From assembly GCF_017876595.1 (NCBI RefSeq), contig NZ_JAGIOG010000001.1, forward strand, positions 3,472,001-3,536,000: a stretch of DNA of 64,000 nucleotides, written 5' to 3'. The translations under genes and the position numbers were made by a program. Origin of the DNA: Aeromicrobium fastidiosum (lineage in GTDB: Bacteria; Actinomycetota; Actinomycetes; Propionibacteriales; Nocardioidaceae). The notes under the pieces are model-generated. The model worked only from the letters and a program-made list of their open reading frames with translations, did no database searches and was not told the origin of the DNA. Every line of letters starts with the position of its first letter. Positions within the stretch are counted from its first letter, which is position 1. Positions 26,720 to 34,743 of this stretch are shown one piece after another.

Positions 26720-27871
26720 TCAGGGCAGCCAGATCGTGGCGCGCACCGGGTGGTGGTCCGAGGCAAGGGGGCGAACGTTCTTGCCGCGACGCAACGGAGC
26801 GACGACCTCCCAGCCGGACACGCCGAGCGAAGCGGGAACGAGGATGCGGTCGATGTGGTCGCCGTATCGAAGCTCACGTCGCGGACGTGCCGCGAAACCG
26901 TTCGAGCTACTGACCCACGCCTTCGTGTGGGACACCGATTGTTGATAGGCGTCGACGTAGCCCGCCCGGCGGAACACGCGACCGACACCGTCGCCGCGAC
27001 GCGCCCGGCTCGAGTTGAAGTCGCCCGAGTAGAGCACCGGCCCCTCGGCGCGTGTGCCGGGCATGAGCGCGAGCAGTCTCGCCGCTTCCCGCTTCCGCTG
27101 ACGGTCGGCCGCGAGCGACCGTCCAGCCGTGAAGTGCGTCGACACCACGGTGAACCTCTTGCCCGTACCGAGGAGCTCGAACGTGGTCCAGCCTGCGGTC
27201 GTCGCCGGCCCAGGCACCACCGTCCCCCACGGGAGCTGGATCGAGGCGACACGCCCTGCCGGACTGACCGTCGCCATCCGGTAGAGGACCATCTCGTTCT
27301 GGGTGTCATGGGCCAGCCGGTAGCCCTGACGACGGAGAGCGCCGAGCAGCTTGGTGTCACGCCCACGACGGGTCGTCTCCTGCAGCGCGACGACGTCGGC
27401 CCCGGAGTCCAGGATGCGCCGCACGACTGCCGGCCGGCGGCCGGCCCAGCCCTCGCACACGTGACCACAGATGTTGAACGTGACCACGGTGACGGGAGTC
27501 GCTCCGGCTGCCGGAACCACTGAGGGCGTGGAGTGGCAGTACACACCCGAACGCCCGGACCGGTTGGCGCGAGCGACCTGGAAGCAGTACTCGGTGCCGG
27601 GTCGTAGACCCGTCACGGCGAGGCGCGACGTCGCCGGTCGCGTCCGCTGCGCCTGCGTCGCGCGACGCACCTCAGAGGGAGTTCGTCCGTGCACGACGCG
27701 GTAGCGGCCGGCCTCGCCGGCGGCGGGCCAGTCGAGAGTCATGGATGTCGGTGATGCGGCGACTACCCATGGGACACCGACGGCCCCAGATGCGACCGCT
27801 GATGCCGGCAGCGACGCGGTCGCCGCGGCTCCGATGACAGCCAGAACCACGAGCTTCGATGTCAGACGCAT
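26720..27871 (-). CDS. Secreted endonuclease/exonuclease/phosphatase-family protein
   Basis: A 383-residue exported protein. A signal peptide (about 1-28, MRLTSKLVVLAVIGAAATA then ASAVASG) is followed by a fibronectin-III-like domain (about 33-115, with SPTSMTLDWPAAGEAGRYRV and LRPGTEYCFQV) and an EEP-fold domain (about 125-383). Metal and catalytic residues appear in TFNICGH, LQETTRRGRD, YSGDFNSSR and SDHHPVRATI. Family members cleave DNA, phosphodiesters or sphingomyelin; the substrate here is unknown. It sits between ftsI and murE, where the dcw cluster is normally unbroken. No ribosome site is seen; TACTGT lies 7 nt before the ATG, so the mRNA may be leaderless. Confidence 0.85.
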   Translation of the reverse strand: MRLTSKLVVLAVIGAAATASLPASAVASGAVGVPWVVAASPTSMTLDWPAAGEAGRYRVVHGRTPSEVRRATQAQRTRPATSRLAVTGLRPGTEYCFQVARANRSGRSGVYCHSTPSVVPAAGATPVTVVTFNICGHVCEGWAGRRPAVVRRILDSGADVVALQETTRRGRDTKLLGALRRQGYRLAHDTQNEMVLYRMATVSPAGRVASIQLPWGTVVPGPATTAGWTTFELLGTGKRFTVVSTHFTAGRSLAADRQRKREAARLLALMPGTRAEGPVLYSGDFNSSRARRGDGVGRVFRRAGYVDAYQQSVSHTKAWVSSSNGFAARPRRELRYGDHIDRILVPASLGVSGWEVVAPLRRGKNVRPLASDHHPVRATIWLP

Positions 27872-27964
27872 GAACAGCACAGTAGACACCAGGTCGATGC
27901 CACGCTCGTGATCCGTGACGCCCGACATCCCGGCCATGCCCCACGAAGGGCGGGGTCCAGACGA

Positions 27965-28141
27965 CCACCTGTCGAGGTGTCATCTCCGAGAAACCCCGCG
28001 ACCCACCGCGACTCGAGCGCAGCGAGACAGGACCCACCCCAAGTCCGAGCGAGCGCAGCGAGCGAAGGACAGGCGGCCGGATCCGAGCGCAGCGAGGAGC
28101 CGGATGAGTGCGAGGAACGAGCACGGGCCGGCGAAGCCGGC
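27965..28141. repeat. Mini-hairpin repeat block (GCGAAGC/GAGCGCAGCGAG type), 3' of ftsI
   Basis: The dodecamer GAGCGCAGCGAG occurs three times (28015-28026, 28051-28062, 28085-28096), and a perfect hairpin GCCGGC-GAA-GCCGGC lies at 28127-28141, ending 5 bp from the ftsI stop. The flanks of the second copy (AAGTCC/AAGGAC) and third copy (CCGGATCC/GGAGCCGG) also pair. A CACCT/AGGTG hairpin lies at about 27967-27979. No gene is seen in the block. Confidence 0.75.
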
Positions 28142-28146
28142 ACCGC

Positions 28147-29895
28147 CTACCAGGTCTGCTCGACCTTGGGGCTCTTCGATCCGCTGGGCGCGACGCCGAA
28201 CCGCTCGAGCGCCATCGACATGATGTCGTGGAACACGGGTGCCGCGGTCGAGCCGCCACCGGCGTTGCTGTACGGCTTGTCGAGCACGATGTAGGTCAGG
28301 AAGCGCGGGTTGTCGGCCGGGGCGAACCCCATGAACGAGACGGTGTTCTGGCCGCGGATGTAGCGGCCCGTGGCGGGATCGACGCGCCAGGCGGTGCCGG
28401 TCTTGCCGGCGACACGATAGCCCTCGATCTGGGCGGCGGGCGCAGTTCCGTCGTCGGCCGTGACGGCCTCCATCATGCGGGTGACGGTCGCGGCGGCGTC
28501 CTTGGAGACGACGCGGCGGCCGGGCGTCGACGCGACGGGGCTCTCCTTGCCGTCGTGGTCGATCGTGCTGCTGACGACGGTCGGCTCGCACATCGTGCCG
28601 GCGTTGGCGATGGCACCGACGGCGCGCATCATCTGCATCGCGGTGACCGAGATTCCCTGGCCGAACGAGATCGTCGCGTGGTTGGCCTTGGTCCACGACT
28701 TGCCGTCCGTCAGGATGCCGTTCGACTCGCCGGGCAGGTCGACGCCCGACTTCTGGCCGAAGCCGAACTTGCTGAAGTAGTCGTACATCGTCTGGTCGCT
28801 CATCTGCTGCGAGGCGACGATCGTGCCGAGGTTGGACGACAGCGCGATGACGCCGGCCGCCGTGAGCTTGATGTTGCCGTGCTCCCAGTAGTCGCCGATG
28901 CGGAACTTGTCGATCGTCAGGCTCGACGGCACCGAGATGGGGGTGTCTGCGGCGATCTTGCCCTGGTCGGCGAGAGCAGCCATCGTGACGGTCTTCATGA
29001 CGCTGCCGGGCTCGTAGACGTTCTGCACCGCGCGCGAGACGGTGTTGGAGTCGTCCATGCCGGTGCGGGTGTCGGCGTCGAAGGTCGGGGCCTGCGACAT
29101 CTGCACGATCTGGCAGGTCTTGACGTCCATCGTGATCGCGAGACCCCAGTCGGAGCTCGACGAGCGCACCGCGTCGGTGAGTCGCTGGTCGGCGTACCAC
29201 TGCAGGTCGCGGTCGATCGTGGTCTTGACGTCCTCGCCCGGCACCATCTTGGTGATGCGGCTGTCGGCCATCGGGATGCGCTGTCCCGTCGGGGAGACCT
29301 CGTAGGTGCTCGAGCCGTCGGTACCGGTCAGGGTCTTGTCGTACTGCTGCTCGAGGCCCGCGACGCCCTTGCCGGCGCCGTTGACGTAGCCGAGCAGGTT
29401 GGCCGCGAGCGAGCCGCCCGGGTAGGTGCGGATGTTGCCCTTCTGGGCGAAGACGCCGGTGAGCTTGGCGTCCGACAACGCGTCGAGCGCCTTGTCGGCC
29501 GTCCACTTGGGCACGTCGCGCACGAGGTAGACGAAGCGCGAGTCGGGCGTCCGCAGCTTGTCGATCGTGTCGAAGTAGTCGACATCGTCACCGAGCTTCT
29601 CGCGCAGGATGCGTGCGATCTGCGGAGCGTTCTCGGCCGTCATGCTGGGATCGGCCGTGATCGTGAGCCCCGCGACGCTGGTGGCGAGCTGCGCCCCGTT
29701 GCGGTCGAGGATGTTGCCGCGCGGTGCCGGCTCGGTCTTGGGCTGCGTGCCGGCGGCGATCGAGGCCGCGGCATAAGCGCTGGAGTCGATGCCCTGGATC
29801 TGGAACAGCCGAGCCCCGAAGACGCCGAACACGACGAACACGAAGATCGTGCACAGCCGCAGCCGGCGACGGGTCAGGATCACGCGTTCTGTCAT
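28147..29895 (-). CDS. ftsI: Septal transpeptidase FtsI (class B penicillin-binding protein, PBP3-like)
   Basis: A 582-residue class B PBP that crosslinks septal peptidoglycan made by FtsW. One N-terminal membrane helix (about 12-32) precedes the dimerisation domain (about 55-240, containing RGNILDRNGAQLA), then the transpeptidase domain. The catalytic motifs are SVMK near residue 300 (nucleophile Ser), SSN near 355 and KTGTA near 495. The start overlaps the ftsL-like stop (ATGA). It is followed by the mini-hairpin block, which probably ends the mraZ-rsmH-ftsL-ftsI transcript. Confidence 0.96.
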   Translation of the reverse strand: MTERVILTRRRLRLCTIFVFVVFGVFGARLFQIQGIDSSAYAAASIAAGTQPKTEPAPRGNILDRNGAQLATSVAGLTITADPSMTAENAPQIARILREKLGDDVDYFDTIDKLRTPDSRFVYLVRDVPKWTADKALDALSDAKLTGVFAQKGNIRTYPGGSLAANLLGYVNGAGKGVAGLEQQYDKTLTGTDGSSTYEVSPTGQRIPMADSRITKMVPGEDVKTTIDRDLQWYADQRLTDAVRSSSSDWGLAITMDVKTCQIVQMSQAPTFDADTRTGMDDSNTVSRAVQNVYEPGSVMKTVTMAALADQGKIAADTPISVPSSLTIDKFRIGDYWEHGNIKLTAAGVIALSSNLGTIVASQQMSDQTMYDYFSKFGFGQKSGVDLPGESNGILTDGKSWTKANHATISFGQGISVTAMQMMRAVGAIANAGTMCEPTVVSSTIDHDGKESPVASTPGRRVVSKDAAATVTRMMEAVTADDGTAPAAQIEGYRVAGKTGTAWRVDPATGRYIRGQNTVSFMGFAPADNPRFLTYIVLDKPYSNAGGGSTAAPVFHDIMSMALERFGVAPSGSKSPKVEQTW

Positions 29896-30317
29896 CGGGT
29901 CACGCTCCTGATGTTGCTGCCGCGCTCGGCCGCCTGGGGCTTGCCGAGCAGCTTGCCGTCCGACAGGCGGAGGAAGGCCGGGTTGGCGGGGGGCACCATG
30001 CCGATCGCGATCGCGCGGCTCGCCACGTTCGCGGGGCTCTGCAGCCGGTCGACCTCGCGGGCGATGGACTGCTGACGTGTCTCGAGGGCTGCCGCCTCAC
30101 GGTCGAGGCGCGCCGACTCGAACGACTGGGCCTGCAGCACCGTGCTCATCAGCACCAGGCCGACGAGCCCCGCTCCGAGGACGCTCATGACGACCACGAC
30201 GAAGGGTGCCTTGCGAGCCCGGCTCCGCACGGGGCGGACGAGTCGAAGACCCGCCGCCTTGGCCTCGTCGAGGGTTCTGGGTGCGGGAGAGAGCGCCCGC
30301 GCGACCATCGAGCTCAT
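29892..30317 (-). CDS. ftsL: FtsL-like septum formation protein
   Basis: A 141-residue single-pass protein. The cytoplasmic N-terminus (about 1-40, basic) is followed by one membrane helix (about 40-62, FVVVVMSVLGAGLVGLVLM) and an extracytoplasmic coiled coil (about 65-105, with ARLDREAAALETRQQSIARE). The tail contains ANVASRAIAIGMVPP, typical of actinobacterial FtsL/Rv2164c-like proteins. It bridges FtsQ with FtsW-FtsI. AGGTGG precedes the ATG at 30317; another ATG overlapping the rsmH stop is out of frame. FtsL proteins diverge quickly, so position and topology are the main evidence. Confidence 0.85.
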   Translation of the reverse strand: MSSMVARALSPAPRTLDEAKAAGLRLVRPVRSRARKAPFVVVVMSVLGAGLVGLVLMSTVLQAQSFESARLDREAAALETRQQSIAREVDRLQSPANVASRAIAIGMVPPANPAFLRLSDGKLLGKPQAAERGSNIRSVTR

Positions 30318-30330
30318 GCCGCCACCTGTG

Positions 30331-31293
30331 TCATGCCGCTGTCCTCTCGACCACGCGGAGTCGGACTGACCGCGCCCGGGGGTTCTCATCGACCTCGTCA
30401 TCGGTCGCCATCTCGGCACCACGCGTCACGAGGGCGAACTTGGCCTCGTGGCCTGCCGGGACGAACGGCATGTCGCGCGGCACGTCGGTCGTGGTGACCT
30501 CGGCGAAGGCGCGCTTGGTGATGCGGTCCTCGAGCGAGTGGTACGCCAGCACCGCGACGCGGCCGCCTGGCGCCAGCACCTCCAGCGAAGCCGGCAGCGC
30601 CCGCCGGTAGACACCGAGCTCGTCGTTGACCTCGATGCGCAGCGCCTGGAACGTCCGCTTGGCGGGGTTGCCTCCCGTGCGACGTGCGGCCTGCGGGATC
30701 GAGTCGCGGATCAGGTCGACCAGACGAGCGCTGGTCGTGAAGGGCTCCTCGGCACGGGCCGCCACCACGTTGTCGGCGATCCGCTTGGCGAACTTCTCCT
30801 CGCCGTACTCGCGCAGGACCCGTGACAGATCGCGCGCGCTGTAGGTGTTGAGGATGTCGGCGGCCGTGAGCTCGTCGTCGCCGTTCATCCGCATGTCGAG
30901 CGGCGCGTCCTGCGCATAGGCGAAGCCGCGGTCGGCGAGGTCGAGCTGCATCGACGACACCCCGAGATCGAACAGCACGCCCGACACGGTCGGGAACCCC
31001 GCGTCGCGGACGACGTCGGCGATCTCGTCGTACACCGCGTGGGCGAACGTCACTCGACCCTCGTACGGCGCCAGACGCGCACCGGCCCGGGCCAGCGCCT
31101 CGGGATCGCGATCGATGCCGATGACGTGGACGTCCGGGAAGCGCTGCAGCATCGCCTCGGTGTGACCGCCGAGACCCAGCGTCGCATCGACGACGACGGG
31201 ACGCTCAGCGGTGAGCGAGGGAGCGAGCACGTCGAGCACGCGCTCCAGCAGGACGGGGACGTGGCTCGCGTCGGAACCCGTCGACGAGGTCAC
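30331..31293 (-). CDS. rsmH: 16S rRNA (cytosine-1402-N4)-methyltransferase RsmH
   Basis: A 320-residue SAM-dependent methyltransferase acting on C1402 of 16S r[18 protein letters not shown] opens the domain, [15 protein letters not shown] (near residue 40) is the SAM loop, and [20 protein letters not shown] is the family signature. [13 protein letters not shown] and [14 protein letters not shown] follow in the C-terminal half. The GTG at 31293 overlaps the stop of the small membrane protein (GTGA), so translation is coupled. A reading reaching 31479 would cover that small gene and is rejected. Confidence 0.95.
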   Translation of the reverse strand: MTSSTGSDASHVPVLLERVLDVLAPSLTAERPVVVDATLGLGGHTEAMLQRFPDVHVIGIDRDPEALARAGARLAPYEGRVTFAHAVYDEIADVVRDAGFPTVSGVLFDLGVSSMQLDLADRGFAYAQDAPLDMRMNGDDELTAADILNTYSARDLSRVLREYGEEKFAKRIADNVVAARAEEPFTTSARLVDLIRDSIPQAARRTGGNPAKRTFQALRIEVNDELGVYRRALPASLEVLAPGGRVAVLAYHSLEDRITKRAFAEVTTTDVPRDMPFVPAGHEAKFALVTRGAEMATDDEVDENPRARSVRLRVVERTAA

Positions 31294-31418
31294 AGGCGAC
31301 CCAGGCCGATCGAGATCAGCACCGCGAGGACGACCGACGAGCCCAGCGAAAAGGCCATCAGACGCACGCCGTCGGCGAGCTCGTGCCGCACGCGGCGGTG
31401 ATCGGTGCTGGTCGTCAT
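31290..31418 (-). CDS. Small membrane protein upstream of rsmH (42 aa)
   Basis: A short gene encoding 42 residues: a basic cytoplasmic N-terminus ([18 protein letters not shown]) and one hydrophobic helix at about residues 20-41 ([19 protein letters not shown]). Support comes from the TGA that overlaps the rsmH GTG by GTGA, from a purine-rich site GGGGGAGGG before the ATG, and from the otherwise too large mraZ-rsmH gap. I do not recognise the family. Its position among division genes and its topology suggest a small divisome-associated or translation-coupling protein; the function is unknown. Confidence 0.65.
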   Translation of the reverse strand: MTTSTDHRRVRHELADGVRLMAFSLGSSVVLAVLISIGLGRL

Positions 31419-31561
31419 GTCCCTCCCCCTGTCGTCCATGTGGTTCGCGTGTGTGTGGTCTGTGTGCCCGGTGTTCCATGTGGCCAGATCCACGACCGCT
31501 GGGTCTGACACCGGGGAAGTGATGTCAGAACCATGCGGGCGCAGATCTCGCCGCACGGAGG
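31419..31561. other. mraZ to small-ORF intergenic region
   Basis: This 143-bp gap holds a GT-rich stretch on the plus strand (31437-31490) with two copies of TCCATGTGG (31435-31443 and 31475-31483). No terminator is apparent. A start for the downstream small gene 21 bp earlier (beginning MDDRGRD) is possible. Confidence 0.4.
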
Positions 31562-32011
31562 TCAGAAGATCCCGGGCATCACTTCTTCCGACATGTCCGC
31601 GAACGGACCCTGCTGCGAGGCCTCGAACTCGGCCCATCGGCCCGAGTCCCAGATCTCGATCCGGTCCATGGCTCCGACGACCGTGCACTCCTTGTCGAGC
31701 TGCGCCCAGGTGCGGAGCACGGCCGGCACGGAGATGCGGCCCTGCTTGTCGGGCACCTCGGACGACGCGCCGGAGAAGAACATGCGGCTGAAGTTGCGGG
31801 CCGCCTGGTTGGTGAAGGGCGTGTTGCGGATGCGATCGGTGAACTCGTTGAACGCCTCGGTCGTCCACCCGTAGATGCAGTTCTCCTGACCGCGGGTGAG
31901 GACGATGCCCGTCTCGAGCCGCGGACGGAACTTGGCCGGCAGGAACAGGCGTCCCTTGTCGTCGAGGCGCGGGGTGTACGTGCCGAAGAAGTTCGAGACA
32001 TCCGGGTTCAC
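31562..32011 (-). CDS. mraZ: Transcriptional regulator MraZ
   Basis: A 149-residue double AbrB/SpoVT-like DNA-binding protein that controls the dcw cluster. The first swapped-hairpin repeat is TYTPRLDDKGRLFLPAKFR (about 10-28) and the second is SSEVPDKQGRISVPAVLR (about 85-102). The GTG at 32011 is chosen because GAGGAGGAG lies 6-7 nt upstream and the resulting length fits the family (about 143); an ATG at 32083 would place the operator inside the gene. Four exactly spaced MraZ boxes lie just upstream, which indicates autoregulation. Confidence 0.94.
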   Translation of the reverse strand: MNPDVSNFFGTYTPRLDDKGRLFLPAKFRPRLETGIVLTRGQENCIYGWTTEAFNEFTDRIRNTPFTNQAARNFSRMFFSGASSEVPDKQGRISVPAVLRTWAQLDKECTVVGAMDRIEIWDSGRWAEFEASQQGPFADMSEEVMPGIF

Positions 32012-32039
32012 CTCGCTCCTCCTCGTCGACGGCCATGCG

Positions 32040-32074
32040 CTCCATTTCACACCACTGTACTCCACATTGCCCCA
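32040..32074 (-). promoter_or_regulatory. MraZ operator: four TGGNG boxes at 10-bp spacing
   Basis: On the minus strand TGGGG, TGGAG, TGGTG and TGGAG occur at plus coordinates 32070-32074, 32060-32064, 32050-32054 and 32040-32044, exactly one helical turn apart. E. coli MraZ binds three TGGGN boxes separated by 5 bp before its own gene, and this is the same architecture with one extra box. A TACAGT -10-like hexamer (32054-32059) lies among the boxes, so binding would block the promoter. Confidence 0.85.
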
Positions 32075-32162
32075 CTCAGGCACCTTTCAGGGCCAGTTTT
32101 CGGGCATGTCGGCATGAGTCCCCCACGGCGGCAGGACGCGTGAAAGAGCTGCCGTGACAACG

Positions 32163-32188
32163 AAAAAACCGCCCCCGAGGGGGCGGTT
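32163..32188 (-). terminator. Rho-independent terminator of the DUF3040 transcript
   Basis: AACCGCCCCC (32167-32176) pairs with GGGGGCGGTT (32179-32188), and the run of A at 32163-32168 gives a T-tract on the minus strand right after the hairpin. This is the only classical intrinsic terminator with a T-tract seen in the window. It isolates the mraZ promoter from the gene upstream. Confidence 0.9.
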
Positions 32189-32247
32189 CACGTGGTGGTG
32201 GAGTGAAGTGGAGGGATTTGGCCTCGAAGGCCGTCTCCCGTCAGGGG

Positions 32248-32643
32248 CTAGAGGCCGTCCTCGTCACGGCGACGCTGCCAGCGCTCCTCCATGCGATCGA
32301 CGAACGATCCCGACGCCTTGGGCTGTCCGCCGCCGCGACCCGACGGGGCTGCCGGCGTCTCGTCACGGTTGCCAATACCGCGCTTCCAGGCCTGGCTGAA
32401 CAAGAAGGCCGTGCCGACCATCGCGAGGAAGCCGATCACGCCGATCCAGGTCATCTTGGTGACGGCACCGGAGAACATCACCACGAGCCCGGCGACGAAG
32501 CCGAGGCCCGACAGCACGGCGACCCGTCGGTTGCGGGCCATGAACTTCGAGCCGCGCAGCGTCGAGGCGAAGTCGGGGTCTTCGGCCGCCAGCGACTGCT
32601 CGAGCTGCTGGAGCAGCCTGGCCTCTTCGTCAGAGAGTGGCAC
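32248..32643 (-). CDS. DUF3040 family membrane protein
   Basis: A 131-residue protein of the DUF3040 family, widespread and of unknown function in actinobacteria. The N-terminal motif PLSDEEARLLQQLEQSLAAEDP is the family hallmark. Two membrane helices follow (about 42-60 and 65-85), then a polar, basic C-terminal tail. The start is GTG preceded by AGGAGG at 6 nt. It overlaps the 3' end of the methyltransferase gene by 14 bp, so the two form an operon ending at the terminator upstream of mraZ, a conserved arrangement in actinobacteria. Confidence 0.9.
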   Translation of the reverse strand: MPLSDEEARLLQQLEQSLAAEDPDFASTLRGSKFMARNRRVAVLSGLGFVAGLVVMFSGAVTKMTWIGVIGFLAMVGTAFLFSQAWKRGIGNRDETPAAPSGRGGGQPKASGSFVDRMEERWQRRRDEDGL

Positions 32644-33400
32644 TGTTGCCTCCTGGATCGGGTGATGCTGATGTCAAGTCTAGGCGGGCTATCGTGTGCA
32701 AGCCAGCGGAAAGACCTGTGAAGTCGGGCGACGTCCTCAGGATCCGCTCGAGGTCGAACAAGGCCTCGCGCGCACCGGGCTCGGTGTCGACGATCGCGCT
32801 GGGCACCAGATCGGCGAAGACCCGCAGCCCCTGGCTCTGGATCGACTCGAAGCCGCGCGCCGTCAGCAGCTCGTCGACCTCGTCGCGGACGAACCGGCGC
32901 GGACCCATCGACCGGATGTCCCACGCGGCGGCCGTGCGCGCCAGCAGGGTCTGCGCCGTGACGAAGTCTCCGGCCAGGGCCCGTGCGGCGACGGCAGCAT
33001 GCCGACCCGCGACCACGACGCTGACGTGCCCGCCGGGGCGCAGCGCCGTCGCGACCGCCGAGAGCGCCTGCCCCGGGTCGTCGACGTGCTCGAGGACCCC
33101 GTGGCAGACCAACAGGTCGAAGGACGCGGGCGCGACGTGGTCGAGCAGATCGGCCGAGTCGCCCAGCACCCCGGTGACAGGTGCGTCGAGTCCGGCCTCG
33201 ACCCCGCGACGGTGCAACGACGCGAGGGCGTCGGGACTCGGGTCGACCACCGTGACCCGGTGACCCAGCTGCGCGAGGCGCACCGCATCTCCCCCGGTTC
33301 CGCCACCCAGGTCAAGCACGTCGAGCAGTGCTCCACCGCCCGCGATCTGGACCGCGTCGGCGACGGCCTGCCACATCAGCTCGGAGCGCACCGGACCCAT
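32630..33400 (-). CDS. Class I SAM-dependent methyltransferase
   Basis: A 256-residue Rossmann-fold methyltransferase. The SAM loop is VLDLGGGTGGDAVRLAQLG near residue 28, the acidic residue at the end of strand 2 is in VTVVDPSPDAL, and VCHGVLEHVDDPG is post-motif II as in UbiE/COQ5- and small-molecule methyltransferases. No membrane segment is present. The substrate is not identifiable. The ATG at 33400 is preferred; a longer reading to 34189 would lie on the opposite strand of the flavoprotein gene. It shares an intergenic region with that divergent gene. Confidence 0.85.
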   Translation of the reverse strand: MGPVRSELMWQAVADAVQIAGGGALLDVLDLGGGTGGDAVRLAQLGHRVTVVDPSPDALASLHRRGVEAGLDAPVTGVLGDSADLLDHVAPASFDLLVCHGVLEHVDDPGQALSAVATALRPGGHVSVVVAGRHAAVAARALAGDFVTAQTLLARTAAAWDIRSMGPRRFVRDEVDELLTARGFESIQSQGLRVFADLVPSAIVDTEPGAREALFDLERILRTSPDFTGLSAGLHTIARLDLTSASPDPGGNSATL

Positions 33401-33457
33401 GACGGACACTGTAGCCACAGCACCAACGCACCCTGATGGCCGCGCCGTCCGACCCCG

Positions 33458-33463
33458 TAGTCT
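33458..33463 (+). promoter_or_regulatory. -10 box of a leaderless promoter (flavoprotein)
   Basis: TAGTCT lies 6 nt before the ATG at 33470. Confidence 0.6.
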
Positions 33464-33469
33464 GCGCGC

Positions 33470-34726
33470 ATGGCGAACGTCGTGGTGGTCGGTGGCGGCT
33501 TCGCCGGACTCTCGGCAGCCGCGCGCCTGGCCAAGCTCCGGCACCGGGTGACCGTCGTCGAGTCCGGTGATCGGCTCGGCGGACGCCTCCACGGACATGT
33601 CGTTGACGGCAGCAGTTGGCCCCTCGAGCTCGACACCGTGACGTTGCCGGGTGTGTTCCGCGATCTCTTCCGCAAGTCCGGCCGTCCGATCGACAAGGCG
33701 ATCGGGTTCGAGAAGACCGTCGGCCGTCGTCATCTCTTCACGGACGGGTCGAGCCTCGACCTGCCACTCGGCAACCGGGGCGACCAGCACGAGGCGATCA
33801 CGGACGTCTTCGGCGAGGACGAGTGGTCGCCATGGGTCGACCGGTTCGCCGAGCCGTGGAACGTCGTCCGCCTCATGGCGCTCGACGAGGTGTTCGCGGG
33901 ACGCAAGGACGTCGACCGCTCGGTGCGCAAGATGCTGCGGCCCCGCCGCACGATCGGGTCGATCGACCGCGAGTTCGCCGACGAGCGCCTCGCCAAGGTC
34001 GTCCTCGACCCCGTGCGGCTGGCCGGTCACGACCGACGGTCGACGCCGGCCTTCCTGGCGGTCAGCCACTACCTCGAACGGTCGTTCGGACGGTGGCGGT
34101 TCGAGGGCGGCCTGCCGGGCCTCGCCGCGGCGCTCGAGCAGCGGCTCGTCGAGCGACGCGTGACCGTCGAGCTGGGCGAGGCCGCCCACGACGTCACCCG
34201 CTCGGGCCCCCAGGTCACCGGCGTGGTGACCAATCGCCGCACCCTGCCGGCCGATGTCGTGGTGTGGTGCGCGCCCACGCTGCCGGCCTCGCTGCCACGC
34301 CCCCGGATGCTCCCGGTCATCCCGGCGTCACGCACGTTCGTGACGCTCGGCCCGGGCGCGCCCGACATCGCCGACGACACCCTGGTGCACGGCAACCCGC
34401 CCGTGCGCCTCTACACCGCGGGCGACTCACGCTGGACGATCGAGCACCACAGCGGCGAGGACCCGCTCGTGGCACTGGCCCGACTCGGTCTCGACCTGCG
34501 GGCCCACGTCGAGACGCGGTCGACAATGACACCGGGCGAGCTCGTCACGCGAGGCCACTTCGGCTGGACGTGGAGCACCTGGACCACGGCGTTCGACCTG
34601 CCCGGAGTCGCCCCCAGGGGCGGGCTCTACCTCGCCGGGGCACACGCGCACCCGGGCGGCACGCTCGAGGGCATCGGCATGGCGACCTCGGCGATCGCCG
34701 CCGACGTCGGCGCGGCGTCGCGCTGA
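33470..34726 (+). CDS. FAD-dependent oxidoreductase (phytoene desaturase/amine oxidase-like)
   Basis: A 418-residue flavoprotein. The dinucleotide fold VVVVGGGFAGLSAAARLAKL at residues 4-23 is followed by VTVVESGDRLGGRLHG, the ribose-binding Glu and GG motif of the amine oxidase/carotenoid desaturase superfamily. The C-terminal GLYLAGAHAHPGGTLEGIGMATSA is the FAD-closing motif, as in CrtI-type desaturases. No membrane anchor is seen. It neighbours a polyprenyl diphosphate synthase but there is no phytoene synthase here, so a carotenoid role is only a possibility; hydroxysqualene or isoprenoid oxidases are alternatives. Confidence 0.8.
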   Translation: MANVVVVGGGFAGLSAAARLAKLRHRVTVVESGDRLGGRLHGHVVDGSSWPLELDTVTLPGVFRDLFRKSGRPIDKAIGFEKTVGRRHLFTDGSSLDLPLGNRGDQHEAITDVFGEDEWSPWVDRFAEPWNVVRLMALDEVFAGRKDVDRSVRKMLRPRRTIGSIDREFADERLAKVVLDPVRLAGHDRRSTPAFLAVSHYLERSFGRWRFEGGLPGLAAALEQRLVERRVTVELGEAAHDVTRSGPQVTGVVTNRRTLPADVVVWCAPTLPASLPRPRMLPVIPASRTFVTLGPGAPDIADDTLVHGNPPVRLYTAGDSRWTIEHHSGEDPLVALARLGLDLRAHVETRSTMTPGELVTRGHFGWTWSTWTTAFDLPGVAPRGGLYLAGAHAHPGGTLEGIGMATSAIAADVGAASR

Positions 34727-34743
34727 CGTCGGTCGCCGCTGCG

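Noticed and set aside
28015-28096. Three GAGCGCAGCGAG units as a CRISPR-like array
   Set aside because: The units are only 12 bp, with irregular spacing of 24 and 22 bp, and no cas genes are near; they are better explained as hairpin tips.
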